Shown: piece by piece, positions 11,762 through 22,806 of the stretch
Position numbering within the stretch: position 1 is the stretch's first letter
How the letters are laid out: every line of letters begins with the position of its first letter
Source: Pezizomycotina sp. ARF18
Taxonomy: Eukaryota; Ascomycota
DNA length: 63,250 nucleotides
Assembly: GCA_002224055.1 (NCBI GenBank)
Contig: AZLU01000070.1
Location: 130,026-193,275, forward strand
Reading direction: 5' to 3'
Program-made: the position numbers and the translations under genes
Notes under the pieces: model-generated
What the model saw: only the letters and a program-made list of their open reading frames with translations
Told to the model about the DNA's origin: nothing
Database searches by the model: none

Positions 11762-13059
11762 ATATTATAAGAGCTACAATGCCGCATTCGCCACTTCTTA
11801 AATTGTGGTATAAATCTTACCAAGAATCTTACAGGAAGGTAGTAGTAACATGAATATTAGATCTCATTGTAGTAACCAATACCTTAATTGTGCAACTATC
11901 TACTAAGAAGAAGTATCTACAATGGCCATAATATCGATATATCCATATGTGCAAACCTTCGTAATAGATCTCTCTCCTTATCCACGTTGTAGGAATTTAG
12001 GAATTTTCCAGATCTCTTCCACGATCCCCCTGCATCTAAAATGTCCTGCTACACTTATAGATGATAAAGTACGTTTAGCCGCGGATGTGCTCGAGTAATT
12101 TGACGGGGGCGGTTATGGCGCGGGGCTGGAGCTTATAAGCTTAAAGGCGACGAAAATTATACTTCGGAATTCTCGTAGGCTAGATACGTAGATAGCCCCG
12201 CGCGAATAGTTAGATGAATGACTCGAGAATTTATTAGCATAGAGGCTTATTCCTAAAATACAAGACCACCAGGACCAAAATAGTACTAGTCTGTCGTCCC
12301 GGTACATTGTTTAGATCCTAATTTGAATTGACATGCTGTTTAGTGCGTTAGCACAATTGCTACATTGGTTTTTATGTATATTCGATAAAAATCTAAAAGT
12401 GAAACTGGGATGTTGGCATTCTTAGATACACTCGTCAAAAACATTACGCTTAGATACGTTTTCCTATACATACTATACACCTCTTATGCTTTACTTCTGA
12501 ATCCAGGCGGTTGCGGATATCTCCTCTGAGAAAGACCTCGTCAATGACTCTAGCTACACCATTGACAAGCTAAATAATTATAAGTATTTATTATTCCGAG
12601 CTTTCATCAGTTACAGAAGTTGAGGCACCAATGAATTTCGGTAGTCCGAAAACGTTTAGAATGTCGGAAATGTTGGCTTTTTGAAGGATTTTGTGAGTGC
12701 TTTTAGAGAGAAATTGTTTCCTTAGAGGTTTTATCCTATTTCCGGCCGCAATAGTTGCAAACAAATTAAAGTTACCCATCGCTGGCCTAGTAAAGGTAGG
12801 CTAATGCTGTCTATCAAAATCGTGTGCAACGCGAGAGTACCGCTTCCAGATACTATTCTAAGACGTAATGATATTAACAGTTGGATATCGATAGATTTAC
12901 ACAAGATATAAGAAACCCTTTTTCCGAGTAATCTATTGCTGAAAAAAAGATATACTTGAGTAAATATCGCTTGGACGAAAATTCGCCATCCGCCTTATAC
13001 TTTTTGAATTAACTCGATCCTTATCACCGCCTCGCATCTGCCCATATTTTCTATAAATT

Positions 13060-13772
13060 ATGAAGCTCTCGAATATTTCCACCCTCTGGCTTCTCGCCGG
13101 TCTCTTAGCTGCTGCGCCAGGGGCTTCGACACAGAAACGATCGACCTCTTACTTCAATATAGACCGTATGTACGCAAAACTATTTAGCGAACCCGAAGGG
13201 CAGTGCAAGAACGACGATATAAATGTCTGCTGCGAGATTTTAGACAAATCTAGTGCCTTTCCCGGTCTCTACGGCATGCGTTGTAAGTATTTTTGCCTTT
13301 CTTTATAGGAGATTTCTTCTTAGAGAATTATATATGTATATATATACTTGAAAGGGGCACCCAATCTCCCATGGATTTTATTTTTAGTTGCTGAAGGATC
13401 TATTTTCTATAAAAAATATTTTAGGTCAAAGGCTTCCGACCGATCCTAAAGATCTGGAAGCGCTTCTGCCGGATTGGCCGCCTGAGATCTACCGGAAGCA
13501 CCCGACTTGTGCTCTGCTCTTCGGCGGTCTGAGAGGTTCAGCCGGATGTTGCCCGGAGTGCTCCTGGTTGGAACCGTGGAGCAAGTATTCCATTGTAAGT
13601 TAAACTCAACGGACTAATATATGGCTTCTAAAATAATTATTGTATACATGTAGTAATTGCGACGTTAACGTTTTTTTGTTCTTAGGGCGATTGTCTATAT
13701 TGTAAAGAGAGGAAGGAAGAAATGATTGTGGGCGGAATTGAAGATTCGGAAAGTTCAATCTTGTACTTGTAA
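13060..13772 (+). CDS. Small cysteine-rich secreted protein (effector-like), intact
   Basis: Three exons join without any frame break: 13060-13282, 13425-13594 and 13686-13772. They give 159 residues. Introns have gtaagt donors and ttttag or ttcttag acceptors. The N-terminus MKLSNISTLWLLAGLLAAAPG is a clear signal peptide with cleavage likely near ASTQKR, where KR may also be a Kex2 site. The mature part has ten Cys in the order C-7-CC-16-C-27-C-12-CC-2-C-13-C-2-C. The first seven Cys follow the C-CC-C-C-CC order of hydrophobins, but the next Cys comes after only two residues, there are ten Cys in all, and the chain is charged, so a true hydrophobin is unlikely. Disulfide-rich secretion to the wall or medium is inferred. 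It is one of the few genes here with no indel, so it can be used as written. Confidence 0.82.
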
Positions 13773-14792
13773 TGAGCACAGCGCAGAGAATACGAGCCAG
13801 GAATCAGTTACATCGCAATGGGTCTGTAGAAACAAGGCAGGGAGCGTAGAGCGATTAAAATATTAGCAAATTTTGTATTTCACATATTATAAGACACCAT
13901 CGGGATAGACTCTTGACGAGAATGGACTCAAAAGCTATACCTTGTGGCAAATGAACTTTTTGAAACCCCCCGGGAATGATTTGAGATGAATAATAGGATC
14001 GAAATCGTAGTCTTCACCTCATATAAGCCCCTCTTGAGTTAATAACATTAATCCAAGTCGCAGCAGGAAGCCGAGCTCCATCGCAGACACCATCCTTCGA
14101 AGCTAGATTATCAGTGAAACCCAGCCTATAAGCCATGTGCTACTATAGTAACATTGAACTACTGTAGATATCGATGTTTGAACAGAGCGCTAGCCAGCCA
14201 TCTCGGTGCCGGCGGCTTCCTAATTGTCTTATAACTCACCTTTGAAATAAAATCTAGAGCCACTAACACCGTTTACAAGAAATAGATATACATTAAATGC
14301 TATATAGGAAGGACATGTGCAAAGAGAATCAAAACGGGACTTATTTCTTTCTTTCTTTCTTTCTCTCTCTTTTCTGGGGACCGACTGGCCCAATATATTC
14401 GTCGAGTAACTGAATGCAACATGCGCCTACACGTACCATGCGGATTTCGAGCAACACTTACTAACACTAAGTGCTTGGATCTTCTTATACTAACATGAAT
14501 ACGATCCGGATTCAATAGACGTATATACTCGACTACTTTATAACTCATTCTCATTCTCATTGGAACTCGTTCCTTCATCGCGATCGTGAGCTAAACTACT
14601 GAAGCCTGCTTTAACCAGCTCATTACTCGTCTCTTTCTTCGCTTGTGTCACGTGATCTATAAATTTTGCTTTTCTTCTTCTTTGTCTTGCGAACACATCT
14701 GGACCGAAATTTTCAACCGCAAAATTGTTCCCGCACTTCTTTGAAAAAACAAACACAAAAACTCGACGACGGCAGCCCGCAAGCATTTCGCG
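13773..14792. other. Intergenic, nothing recognised
   Basis: A TTTC microsatellite lies at about 14341-14365. No frame has protein-like composition. The last 250 bases are the TRM6 upstream region. Confidence 0.55.
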
Positions 14793-17017
14793 ATGGAAGT
14801 CGTCCAGCCAAATTCTCACATCTTGCTCCGCATGGGCTCCGGCCAGACGAGGCTTACGAAAGTCGTGCCTAATACGTAATTATCCCTCCTCTCTGCAATT
14901 CCTTTGATTTCTTTCACTCTTCAATTTCCCGCTGTTTTGTGACTAACTCGACGAACGCCTCTGTTAAAGAACATAGCACTCGGCCGTTTCGGTTCCTTCC
15001 CCGCAAACTCCCTTATCGGTCGTCCGTACTACCTAACCTGGGACGTCCTCGACGCCCCGAAGTAGGATTAAAGCTGGTCTCCGTAAAAGACATAATACAG
15101 GAACAGATCAACGCGCCGATACCGCCGTCGGTAACGAGGACGGAGACGGAGGATGCGGCGGCGGATATAATCGAGGGCGAAGCGCGGTCGGGGTTGGATC
15201 TCGAGGATAGCGCGGTCGGAGTTGAAGTTACGGAATCCGGAGGGGAGGATTTGGTGCTCGATGACGTGGGCGGGAAGAATAATAGGGACATTAGGGACGA
15301 TAAGTCGGCGCAGACGCTGACGGCGAAGGAGATCGAGGAGCTGAAGAAGAGGGGGGATACTGATGGTGGGAGGGTATGTTCCTTCCTCCTCCTCCTTTCT
15401 CTTCTTTCTGAGTTTGGCTTTTACTTGAGAGGGTAAGGATTTGTGCTGATTGGGGAATTTTTTTTGTTGTGCAGAGATCATTTCGAAACTACTATCGTCG
15501 CACGTCCACATCGACAAAAAAACCTCGTTCTCTGGCGAAATACACCCTCCGCAAAGCAGAAATATCTGAAGCGCATAACCGTCCTCCCCTGCGACATACC
15601 GCTGTACACGAACCACCTGCTCTCCGAAAAGGAACCGATGAAGATACTCGAGATGCGGGACGAAGGGATTGGCCTCATGATGAGCTGGGCGGACGTAAAA
15701 TGGGGCGGCCGCTGGCTGGTCGTTGACGAAACAGGGGGCCTCGTTGTTGCTGCTGTTGCTGAGAGGATGGGATTACTGCATGAGGAGAAGCAGCAGAGGG
15801 CCTCGAGTCCCAACGCGGATAGGAAACGGAAGAGGGAGTTTTCGGATGCTGCGAATCGAGTAAGAAGAGGGAAGTTGTGGCGGTGAAGAGCAAGAAGGTG
15901 GACAGGAAGGAGGCGTTAAGTTGGCTAATGGAGCGGAAACGACAAAACCGTAACAACGGAGGTAAAGGAGCAGGCGAAAAGCAACAGCAACATCAGCAGC
16001 GGAAACATAACCGCCAGAGGCAATCCTACGAAGTACCACGTCGAACACGATCACGTTACTACACTCGCTAGATCAACCGAATTTATCTCAGCTGAAACCG
16101 TTCTCGTTCGACGTATCCTCTCCGACCGCAGTAGGATCACACCCGCTCTCGAGGCAACTGCTACCATTAACATATCTGCAACTTTTATCACCAGAGCAGG
16201 ACCCCTTCCTAAACCCTCCGGCGGAACAAAATCACCGACGAACAGCTAAAATCCATGAAAGCGAACAAGCGCACAAACTACGTCAAACGCTACAAGCGCT
16301 GGGAGAAGCAAATAAAAATAGTAGAATCCACGCGGCAAGGAGGGTTCGACGGCGTTATCATAGCGACGGGTATGGAACTCAGCGGTATCCTTAACGCCGT
16401 CATCCCGCTCGTGAGGGGTAGCGGACAAGTGGTAATATACTCACCGAACGAAGAACCGCTGGCGGAAGTCGCGGATTGGTACAGCACGCTGCGGAGGAGT
16501 GAGTTCCAGCGTAGGCGGCAGGTCGCTATGAACTCCGCTTCCACCGATACTTCTAACCCCACAGACGAACAAAACAACGACAAACCCGAAGCTTCAGATG
16601 GGAACAACAACGTAGAAGAAGAACAGGAAGAAGGGAAAAAGTAACGATAGGATACGTTACAATTCCACCCTTAAAAGCTCACCAGCACTCGAACGATTTC
16701 CCCGTCGATCCCACGCTGTTACTCGCTCCGACGCTGCATACGTCCGCATGCGGCGTTTCCAAGCGCTACCGGGGAGGACGCACCCGCTCATGACGTCCAG
16801 GGGTGGCAGTGAGGGGTATATACTCCACGCGACGAGGTGTTGCCCGTTGTACATGGGGCGGTTACGGCTATGGGACTAGGATAAGACCGAAGAGGAGGCT
16901 GGCGCTGCTGCTGCTGCGAAGGAGGCGAAGGAGAAGGAACAGCTGGAGGGTGATGGAGAGGAGGGTAATAAAGGGAAGGAGGACGTTGAGGCTATGGTTA
17001 TCGATGATGCGGCGTGA
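14793..17017 (+). CDS. TRM6: tRNA m1A58 methyltransferase non-catalytic subunit Trm6/Gcd10
   Basis: Trm6 pairs with catalytic Trm61 to methylate A58 of tRNA, including initiator tRNA-Met, in the nucleus. Exon 1 (14793-14875) gives MEVVQPNSHILLRMGSGQ and KVVPNT. After an intron, exon 2 (14970-15373) gives GRFGSFPANSLIGRPYYLTW, the conserved N-terminal block, then KDIIQEQI, an acidic linker and LTAKEIEELKKRG. After a second intron (15374-15474) come KLLSSHVHIDKKT, LAKYTLRK, KEPMKILEMRDE, WADVKWGGRWLVVDETGGLV and AERMGLLH. Farther on are RYKRWEKQIKIVE, GGFDGVIIATG, VVIYSPNEEPLAEVADWYST, FPVDPTLLLAPTL, GRTHPLMTSRGGSEGY and an acidic end with a stop at 17017. The order and spacing match the family. 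At least eight frame changes are present, including one at the exon 1-2 junction. No methyl-donor motif is expected in this subunit. Confidence 0.92.
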
Positions 17018-18668
17018 AATGTAAAGCACCGATAGAGTTATGGGGTAGAGTTAACGGTAGCTATTGGAAAAGGTGGCGATAAGTGTAAGACTAAGTATTA
17101 ATTAGAAATCAAATTCATTGAATATTGGTGCATTCGTCATCGTTGTTTACGATATGTGATATTTCGTGTGCGATAAAACTAATCAATGAGTGAGACATCA
17201 ATGTTTGCTATTCACCCTGCTCAGCCTTCCCGACCGCTTGATATACTCATATTCACCATCGCTTAGTTTTTTCCCTCCTGAGTTTAAAATCCAAATACTA
17301 CATTACCTTTCGCGAATTGTAAAAGCTCTTTCTCTTAAATACTTAAAGATATAATAAAGCGGCCCCTTATGATCATGATTCGAGATTTTTTTTTTTTTTT
17401 TCTGAATATACATATATATTATATATTGGTTTGCACGATATTTGTGGCTTGTAAATCGGCATGAAATCGAGACTGAACCCGAACTATACCATATCGAAGT
17501 TCCTTTAGGCCTATTTAACCTAACCAAGTCAGTCGTTATTAGCGCTACCTTGTTGTGAACGGGCTACAGGGATTCTTCAGCGTACAAAACTAGCGCTAAC
17601 AAAAGTCTTCATACAAAAAATTGAACGACAAATACAACACATTCGCATTCTAGTACCTACTACTTCGACAACTTATTTTCAATACTTCATCATACTCGAA
17701 GACCGTAAAGGAAATTAGCTTTTCTCGCGATGTTTACTTTTTTCCGTGAAGGGTTTTCTTTTCAACGAAGGTTTTTTATGAGCGTTTTGCCAAGCATTCA
17801 AATCCGGACCGCATGTCTCCCGTTTCCCCCCGCTTATCTTTTCAAATCCTTGGCAGAAATCTTGTGTCACCATCGAAAAGAAAAAAAAGGTTCAGAGAAA
17901 ACACCACAAACTTGAGATCACGATATCGAAGATAATGAAGGTTAACGATGAGTAAAATTGATCCAAGCTACTACAAGATATGTGTAACCATAGTTGAAGA
18001 ATCCTGGGGAGTATTTGAATATATTATGAAGTGGATTTACTAGATAGAAAGAGCGTACAAAGTGTTTAGATGTTGAAGAAAGTCGTAGAAAGTATCGTAC
18101 ACTGAGAATGCTTCATATAAAGTGCTTTTGTGCAACAAACAATAGCAACCCTTCACTGAGAGAAACTTCTCCTGGTGAGTATTTTTTCTTGTTTTGTTTT
18201 TTTCTCAGATTAAAAAAAAAAAATTTTATTTTTGCTACTAAGAAAAATTTCACTCCTCTTGCTCCTCCTTTCTTCCAACATCACCATATTTTCCTTTAAC
18301 AATTCTTACAATCAAATTATAAAGTTACCAAAAGCGCTCTTAAAATCTCTCTAAACCGTTCAAAAATCTTCACAATCTTCACAAGTTCTCATAAATCATC
18401 ACTGTAATCTTCCCAATCGTATAAAAAATTCAGAAAATCAAAAAAAAAAAAAAAAAAAAAAAGTTTCCCCATTTCCAAGTTCTGTTTTGTTTGTTCAATC
18501 GTGTTAAAATAAAAAAAACAAATATATATATATATATATCCCATTTCTTAATTCTCTTATTTATCTTCGTTTTCGTTTTCATTTTCATTTTCTTTAAGTC
18601 CCTTGCTCTCAATATCATTGCCCGTTCTTTTTTAAATTTTCAAAAATTTTCCTTTTAATAAAGGAAAT
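17018..18668. other. Intergenic and AT-rich leader of the next gene
   Basis: No gene is supported. A/T homopolymers (17384-17401 T, 18438-18461 A) and an AT dinucleotide run (about 18522-18538) occur. The last 400 bases are pyrimidine-rich with few G, like a fungal 5' leader, and end at aaggaaatATGtc, the start of the next gene. Confidence 0.5.
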
Positions 18669-20125
18669 ATGTCTCCCTCTGCCCCTATCACTTCTGCTGC
18701 GGCTAAGACCCAGCAGCCAATCCCAATTGGTCCTAAGGCGAACCAGATCAATCGCCCACCAGCGAGCTCTGCTGCTGTGCCAAAAGCACCTGGAGTTCCA
18801 TCCTCCTCCGGCCCAGCGGCAAACCCGGCGAGCTCGTCTGGGACTGGTAAGCAGCCTAAGCCAACTCCTAGTTCCCGTGGACCCGCGCCAATTAGGAGGA
18901 AGCAGCCCGCGGACGCCTTTAATAGGACGAGTGCGGCTAGGCAGACTTCTAGCACCGGGTCCGGGAACAAGGTCAATGGCCAAAGCCGCAAGCCAGCTGG
19001 CCAATCTTCAATGGCTGAGATGATGCCGGCCAACACCGTTGCGGTCAGTAAGACACCGCAGTTCAATGCGATGATCAAAACTGCCGTTTCAAATGGCTCA
19101 GACGGTGCGGGCCCATCATCCAGGCCTGCGAACCCCGAAGCGCCCAAGGACGAGACCAAGTCTCAGAGGCTCCCGCTCAGAGTCCAAGGTGCAGTCAGTT
19201 CAGGAAATCAAGGCTGCTACCTCGCAGAAGCAGCAACAGCAGGGCACCGTTCACGCGGCGCCCGCTAAGCAGCAGGCTGCGCAGGTGACTACTTCCCCTG
19301 CAAAGCTCCCGCCCCGAAAGCGCCGGTTGTTGCTACACCGCCGGTGGGGCCGACGGCTCCGCAGGTTGCAAATGGGTCGAAAAAGTCGGCCGACAGCCCT
19401 CAGGTCCCGCGAAAGCAGCAAACCCGCTGGCTAAGGTTGCCACTCCGGCCCCAACTGCTCCTGCGCCTAAGGCAGTATCAAGGACACCGCAGGCAGCTAA
19501 CAAATCGGCTGCGACCACCGCTGCCACGCTGGCCACCACGAAAGTGGCGGCTTCGCCGGTTGCTCCGATCAAAGCTCCGGTCCCTGCTAGCGGACCAACT
19601 ACTGCTCCGTCTGCAGCTCCGCAGGCCACCACGGATGTGGTAACCCTGCCGGCTTCGGAGTTCAGGCTCCCCCCACGGCTGCTAACAATGTGCAGCCCGT
19701 TAACGTTTCTGCAGGTAGCTCGGCAACGTCGGAAACGCCGAGCTCTGCCCACCCCGGACCTGCGCCCGGCTGTCTGGTCCCTCCCCAAGCAGTAGGCTTT
19801 AGGTCTGCCCCCCTCGCAAGAGGTGAAGATCGAGTACTGGCCGTTTGAGAACTGCGCGGAAGTGGAGCCAGACACTGGTGACGTGGTCCGGTTCACCAAG
19901 GAAGTGGAAATGAGCGATGAAGCTGACGACGTTGACGTTGAAGGTGACGTCAAGATGGTTGGCGCTAGCGAGTTCTACCTAACGTACTCCCGCGAGGACC
20001 TTTCTCGTTGGAGGGAGGTGAAAGGGTGGCGTGATCACTGGCCAAGGGAGCGTGAGAGACGGAAGATATCTCTAGACCAGGAGATCCTCGACCTCACTGC
20101 TGCCTTAGGTCAGTTATCGCTTTGA
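18669..20125 (+). CDS. Ala/Pro/Ser-rich low-complexity protein with acidic C-terminal segment
   Basis: The start at 18669 opens MSPSAPITSAAAKTQQPIPI after a pyrimidine-rich leader. The first 400 or so codons are Ala, Pro, Ser, Lys and Gln with no fixed domain and read through at least four frame changes (near 19165, 19320, 19430 and 19660). The C-terminus from about 19823 is ordered: VKIEYWPFENCAEVEPDTGD, VVRFTKEVEMSD, an acidic DEADDVDVEGDVKM stretch, then FYLTYSREDLSRWREV, WRDHWPRERERRK and LDQEILDLTAALGQLSL to the stop at 20125. Length is about 480 codons. I do not recognise the family. A largely disordered nuclear or cytoplasmic scaffold is a guess. The C-terminal 100 residues are the part to use for homology searches. 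Confidence 0.62.
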
Positions 20126-22139
20126 GTGGATTTAATCCCCGCTCAAGAGCCGTCGGCGTAAAATTTTCGTTAACCATTACATGGTTTTGATTTTTAAATA
20201 GAAATATAAAGTATATAGCTTGCTATATACATATTTCTACGCCTCTCCGCGGAGCTGTTAGTTCTTTGTAGTTAATGGCTCCAGGTCGCTGTACGCAAGC
20301 CCCGTAGCCTCAGGTCCATGCGGAAGAGGAGAGCGAATTCGGGTGCACACAGAACGAAAATTTTCGCCAGACAGATGCTTTCACATCTTTTACTTAACGT
20401 TAACATCTGTACAACATGGTTTTTTATACCACTATTCCTTCTGGAAGAAGGTATATATATATATATATATTTGCAAAGCTTTTTTCACTTTTCCATGGTT
20501 CCAAAAATCGAAAACTTTGCCGGTTCGCTTCCCTTTTTTGTCGTTGGTATGGGGAGCCAGTGCGGTCGTTTTTTTTAGCCTTGCTCCGGGGTCATTCACG
20601 GTAGCACAATTGAGGAAGGCGAAATAAACCAACACAAAAATCCCAAACACTCTACCCTCTTGTATATATAACTGGAAACCAGCTACGGTAGACGGGAACG
20701 CATTTTTTGGACCTTGGAGGACTTGGAGGAACTTACTAAAGAAACCCAGCAGAAATTCAAAAATATGCTCACGATGGTGCCGCTGAGGTCATCGCTTGGG
20801 GCATGAGCATGGGGAGCTTGGTATACTCGGACCTCTGCAAGCAAGTTCGCGGTTTTTTCGAGCCTCAGCCTTTTGCCGAACCCCACCTTCCGCATCAGTT
20901 TTGGATCCTCCCGGATATCTCCTCCGCAGAAATCTCGGCCCCTCCCTGGCATCCATCTCCAGTGCTCAAGCATCAAACCTCCTTGTTTCGAGGCTCAGCT
21001 GGACATCTTTTTTGCCAAATTACCAATCCATCGGGCCGGCCATTGAGATTTCCTTCGGGATCCGCAAACGTGACGAAAAGGCAACTGAATCAGATCCATT
21101 TGCGTATTTTCGAAATCGAATCAAAAAAATCGGAGCCTTATAAGCTTATATTAACTTTATTCAACGCAAAAATTTTTTTTTTATTTTTTTATTTTTTTAT
21201 TTTATTTTTTTTTTTTTTTGCAAAATGTAGGGATCTGCGGTTTTAGGGAAGTTGCGAAAGCACGAACGCCACCAACACTATCCACGATCAAGGAAATGGC
21301 TTGTGTGCATGCAATGGGTTGTCTGGAACTTCCAAGTCTTTCCATTAGCGGGCAAAGACAACCGTTTACCGCACGTGGATTGGCTGGGATCGGCTGTCAC
21401 CACCGGTTTGACCTTTGACTGACTGTGGCGGTACACGTAACCTTTCATGCGATCTTTACACCCCGTTAAACGTCTCGAACTCCACAAGCTTTCTTTTTCC
21501 CTTGCCGATCAACGACTGTCGCAGTGACTCTCAACTCGCATAATCGCTCACTTTCAATTTTTCGAAAGCTCACTTGCTCACTTGCTCACCACTCACCACC
21601 ACTCATCACCGAAGCATTTGAAAAAGTATTTCTTTTCTTACCCCGGCGGTATATCCCGGCACCAGCTTTTGGAGCTTTGACTCTATTTCAACCAATCTTG
21701 CGGCTCGCCTAAATGGCCTTCGAATTTAGCCAATAATCTCCCACCATTCATAATTCGGAGAATGCTTCGACTGGGTACTTCGACGCTCGGCACTTGGGTG
21801 GTGGTGTACGCGCTACTGCAACGGGATCGTTTAACCTTCATTCCGGGATGGTGTGGGAGGAGCCCCAAAAAAAAAATTTTTTTTTTTATTCTTTTTAAAG
21901 GTGTGGCGCGAAATCCCAACCTTGAAAAGCACACGACGGGTGAATTTCCATTTGTTTACGAATGGCATGGGTAGTTGAATGGCTTAATATATAAGGTCTC
22001 ACCCGGAGTATTACGGCCACCCAGCTATTCTTTGCCTCGCTTTAGCAGATGGCGTTTTGAGGACAAGGTCAGTATTTCTACTTCGATTTCGATTTCGAGT
22101 TTTCCAATTGGGAAAATACAATTGGAATGTTAACATTGA
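20126..22139. other. Intergenic, unassigned open frames
   Basis: Overlapping plus-strand frames at 20796-21246 reach 115-147 codons but have no motif and end in a poly-T run (21171-21219). An AT dinucleotide run lies at about 20451-20470. A minus-strand frame at 20683-20976 overlaps them. I do not support a gene. The last 100 bases precede the HAM1-like start. Confidence 0.45.
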
Positions 22140-22775
22140 ATGTCGTCTAGCTTAAACGTATCTCTACAAACTTTGCCGCAAATATCACACAACATAAATA
22201 ACAACAACAAACATGGCATCAAGCAGTTCAAACGCCTTCGACTCGCGTCCCGCAAAAACAGCTTCAAAACAAACTTAGGACTGCGATCTCGGAAAAATTC
22301 AGTACTTAGCATCTCGTCCGTAACTGAAAGGGATGCGTTACTCAACAAGGTCAAAGATCCCAAACTACAAAAGGAAGCCGCGTTGCGACACAAGCTCCGC
22401 AGCTACGAAATGTACACGGCTATCAAGAAGGGTTACATGATGTCAAGTGCTCAATTTTGCGCTTGGGTCAGGTACTACCTGCACAATTCTTCCGTGCTGG
22501 ATAGTCGGAACCGGAGGTTAAATCCGCAAGGAGGATATTCGTTAGGGATCTTAGGGCTTGGGTGGAGGCGGTGGTGGAGTTGATTGAGGAGAAGAATGTA
22601 GTATATAGTTTCTACTTTGCTTTGCTTTTTGAGAAGCGTTTCCTTTTAGTTTCCAGTTTTGGTTTACTTCCATTATTATGTCTTTTACAATTGAGTCTAT
22701 ATACAATATCACTACTCTTCAATTTCGATCTTCTTTATCTCATTTCTTTTTTCCTATAGAAAATCCCTGCAGTAG

Positions 22776-22806
<31 letters not shown>

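Larger units (their letters stand above)
10421..13059. other. AT-rich intergenic region with microsatellites
   Basis: It begins as the zinc-knuckle gene upstream region. No supported gene is present. It contains a GGAA run (10629-10647), a 9-bp G-rich tandem repeat (10675-10738), an ACT triplet repeat (11728-11760) and a poly-T run near 11502-11522. Short frames at 12113-12307 and 12591-12779 show no motif. The last 100 bases are the promoter side of the small secreted-protein gene and include a ttttctataaatt stretch just before its ATG. Confidence 0.55.

Noticed and set aside
13060-13772. Calling the small secreted protein a hydrophobin
   Set aside because: Spacing after the second CC pair and the ten-Cys total do not fit, and the chain is too charged.
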